The notes below the pieces were generated by a model. That model was given only the letters and a program-made list of their open reading frames with translations, was not told the DNA's origin and did no database searches. Position numbers and translations under genes: made by a program. Of a stretch of 64,000 nt of DNA, positions 62,451-64,000 are shown one piece after another (position 1 is the first letter of the stretch; every line of letters begins with the position of its first letter). Source of the DNA: Helcococcus bovis (GTDB lineage: Bacteria > Bacillota > Clostridia > Tissierellales > Peptoniphilaceae); the NCBI RefSeq assembly GCF_046035435.1, contig NZ_JBFNFH010000008.1, one strand, 5' to 3'.

Positions 62451-62912
62451 ATGGGATTAACAACACAAATAGAAAAATTTTTACTTGATATGATGAGAGA
62501 TACAGAGAAAGAATTTATAGAAATAGGAAGAAATGAATTAGCAGAAAGATTTAATTGTGCTCCATCTCAAATAAATTACGTACTTACAACTCGTTTTACT
62601 CCATATAAGGGATATTATGTTGAGAGTAGAAGAGGAGGAAGAGGGTATATAAAAATCATCAAGTTAGAAATGACAGAAGAACAATTGATAAATAAGATAT
62701 TAAATGGAACTATTGAAAAGACAATAACCTTAGATAAGGTTATGCATATTGTTAAAGGTCTTGTTCAAGAGGAAGTTTTAACAATAAAAGAGGCTTTAAT
62801 TATTCAGCATAGTTTGGATGATAATGCACTTAGACATATAGATACAAATGATAGAAGTTTAGTAAGAGCAAGTATATTTAAAAATATTTTACTTGCTTTA
62901 GTGAGAGATTAG
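62451..62912 (+). CDS. ctsR: Class III heat-shock repressor CtsR
   Basis: A 153-residue repressor. The N-terminal winged HTH reads LAERFNCAPSQINYVLTTRF, followed by the wing YYVESRRGGRGYIKII, which is the CtsR signature for contact with the heptad repeat. The C-terminal four-helix domain is complete. Length is standard. It is followed nine bases later by mcsA. Arginine in the wing region is the target of McsB kinase in Bacillus; no mcsB is present in this operon. Confidence 0.95.
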   Translation: MGLTTQIEKFLLDMMRDTEKEFIEIGRNELAERFNCAPSQINYVLTTRFTPYKGYYVESRRGGRGYIKIIKLEMTEEQLINKILNGTIEKTITLDKVMHIVKGLVQEEVLTIKEALIIQHSLDDNALRHIDTNDRSLVRASIFKNILLALVRD

Positions 62913-62921
62913 GAGGTAATT

Positions 62922-63572
62922 ATGCAATGTTTTAATTGTGGAAATGATGCTGATATGGAAGTTTTTATGATGATTAATGGAAAAATGAAAAAAATAAGCA
63001 TATGTAATGATTGTTACCAAGAACAATTAAAAAATATGGTGGATTCATTGAGTGATGAAAATGGAGAAATTGATCCAGAAGAAATTCAAAAGAAAATGTT
63101 TAAGTTTTTCAAGGATAATAAAGATGAATTTGAAAAATTTATAAGTGAAGCTATAAATGATGAAAACTTTGATATGAATAATTTGAATCCGGAAAATTTT
63201 GATGTAACAGAGATGAATTTTGAAAATTCAGGAATAGATTTTTCAAGATTTAATGGAGATTTTAACGATATTTTCAAAGGTTTATCGGAAAATTCACAAA
63301 CGTATTTTAGAAATACTAAAAAAAGAGAAAAAGATGATTTTTATAATGAAATAAATAGAAAAGCTAAAGAAAATATTAATGTAAAGGATGATTTAAAGCA
63401 AGCTAGAGAAATTAGAATGTTAAAACATGCTGTTGAAAAGAAAAAAGAAGAGTTGAATTTACATTTGCAAAAAGAGGATTATTTAGCAGCTGCTACATCT
63501 AGAGATGAAATGCGAGAAATCAATAAAAAAATAATGATAATTAGACAATTACAAAAAGAGGTTAATAAATAA
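62922..63572 (+). CDS. mcsA: McsA-like zinc-finger protein
   Basis: A 216-residue protein. N-terminal Cys pairs Cys3-Cys6 and Cys28-Cys31 form a zinc site (MQCFNCGNDA, ICNDCY). A variable acidic Asn-rich middle follows. The C-terminus has a UvrB/UvrC-type motif (KKKEELNLHLQKEDYLAAAT, then SRDEMREINK). In Bacillus it activates the kinase McsB and modulates CtsR; here the kinase gene is absent from its usual place. The stop overlaps the clpC start (TAATG). SD AGGAGG. Confidence 0.88.
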   Translation: MQCFNCGNDADMEVFMMINGKMKKISICNDCYQEQLKNMVDSLSDENGEIDPEEIQKKMFKFFKDNKDEFEKFISEAINDENFDMNNLNPENFDVTEMNFENSGIDFSRFNGDFNDIFKGLSENSQTYFRNTKKREKDDFYNEINRKAKENINVKDDLKQAREIRMLKHAVEKKKEELNLHLQKEDYLAAATSRDEMREINKKIMIIRQLQKEVNK

Positions 63573-64000
63573 TGAATTTTAGAGAATTAATGCAAAAACT
63601 TGCTGATGAAGCTTCAGCTTTGAAATCTAAATACATTGGTACAGAACATGCACTTTTAGCTGTTATGAAAACTGGTGGATTAGAATCAAAAGCTTTGAGT
63701 ACAGCAGGCGCGGATTATATTTTATTAAAAGAATATTTGAAAAATAGAATAAATAGGGAAGAATCAAGTAAAATTATAGGTACTACACAAGAGCTTAAAG
63801 ATATAATGGATGATGTATTATTACAAAAAAAGAGAAGTAATAAAGACAATACACTTGAAGAATTATTACTAATAAATCTATTAGTTTCTGATACTTTGGC
63901 AAAAGAAATGTTAGTTGATACAAATGTAAATCCGCAACAAGTTTATATGATTTTGGATTATTATATAGGTAATAAAGCTCAATCTTCTCAATTGACACAA
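63572..64000 (+). CDS. clpC: ClpC AAA+ chaperone, N-terminal part (runs off window)
   Basis: The first 143 codons are in the window: MNFRELMQKLADEASALKSK, YIGTEHALLAVM, then a second repeat LEELLLINLLVSDTLAKEML. This is the Clp N domain (double helical repeat) that binds McsA/MecA-like adaptors. Start is coupled to mcsA by a one-base overlap. In Bacillus mcsB would lie between; here it is lacking. Confidence 0.88.
   Translation, partial: MNFRELMQKLADEASALKSKYIGTEHALLAVMKTGGLESKALSTAGADYILLKEYLKNRINREESSKIIGTTQELKDIMDDVLLQKKRSNKDNTLEELLLINLLVSDTLAKEMLVDTNVNPQQVYMILDYYIGNKAQSSQLTQ

Overview
The window is very AT-rich, uses Gram-positive ribosome binding sites, and carries class C sortases with LPXTG-like sorting signals, a ctsR-mcsA-clpC start, a PFL system and PTS transporters. 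This points to an anaerobic low-GC Firmicute of the Tissierellia / anaerobic-coccus type; Parvimonas would fit, but the species cannot be proven from sequence alone. No rRNA, tRNA or CRISPR array was seen.

Layout. (1) 1-16645, pilus island: a partial RofA/Mga-like regulator, a 2310-aa tip adhesin with a probable thioester domain, a backbone pilin, a small basal pilin, a nuclease-like gene on the other strand, a broken second RofA-like regulator, and two tandem class C sortases. (2) 16716-21189: a glucose/GlcNAc-type PTS EIICB with nanE, a DUF1294 protein, a ClC channel and an HD phosphohydrolase. (3) 21271-37908, glycosaminoglycan (hyaluronan) use: a wall-anchored PL8 lyase, the RpiB-like isomerase and SDR reductase for the unsaturated uronate, a mannose-family PTS, an unsaturated glucuronyl hydrolase, a heparinase II/III protein, a RegR-like LacI repressor, a discoidin-like protein, and KDPG aldolase with KDG kinase. 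Four palindromic operators (core AAACTAGTTT) sit at the four promoters of this set, so it reads as one regulon with the order and content of the pneumococcal hyl/RegR locus. (4) 37995-48559: a large SIR2-domain protein (candidate phage defence), a TtcA-like enzyme, Dps, a Fur-box-controlled histidine-triad lipoprotein, two Cof-type HAD phosphatases, a LOG-family protein and an acetyltransferase. (5) 48748-54611: a 2-oxoacid (pyruvate or acetoin) dehydrogenase operon E1a-E1b-E2-E3-lplA in which the lipoyl domain is on E3 and not on E2. (6) 54635-58161: insertion-sequence debris, folC and a divergent folT, and a truncated membrane gene. (7) 58209-62161: a pyruvate formate-lyase operon in which the glycyl-radical domain is a separate 79-aa protein, followed by the activase and a Crp/Fnr regulator. 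(8) 62451-64000: ctsR, mcsA and the start of clpC, without mcsB.

The genes connect. The lyase cuts hyaluronan outside the cell, the PTS imports the unsaturated disaccharide, the hydrolase splits it, and isomerase, reductase, kinase and aldolase take the uronate to pyruvate and glyceraldehyde-3-phosphate. Pyruvate then goes to acetyl-CoA by PFL or the dehydrogenase complex. Both of those promoters carry TGTGA-N6-TCACA boxes that fit the Crp/Fnr protein encoded at the end of the PFL operon.

Besides genes, the window holds four arrays of short fixed-length units with conserved, pairing ends and variable middles. Three of them belong to one dispersed MITE-like family; the fourth, in the pilus island, has different end sequences.
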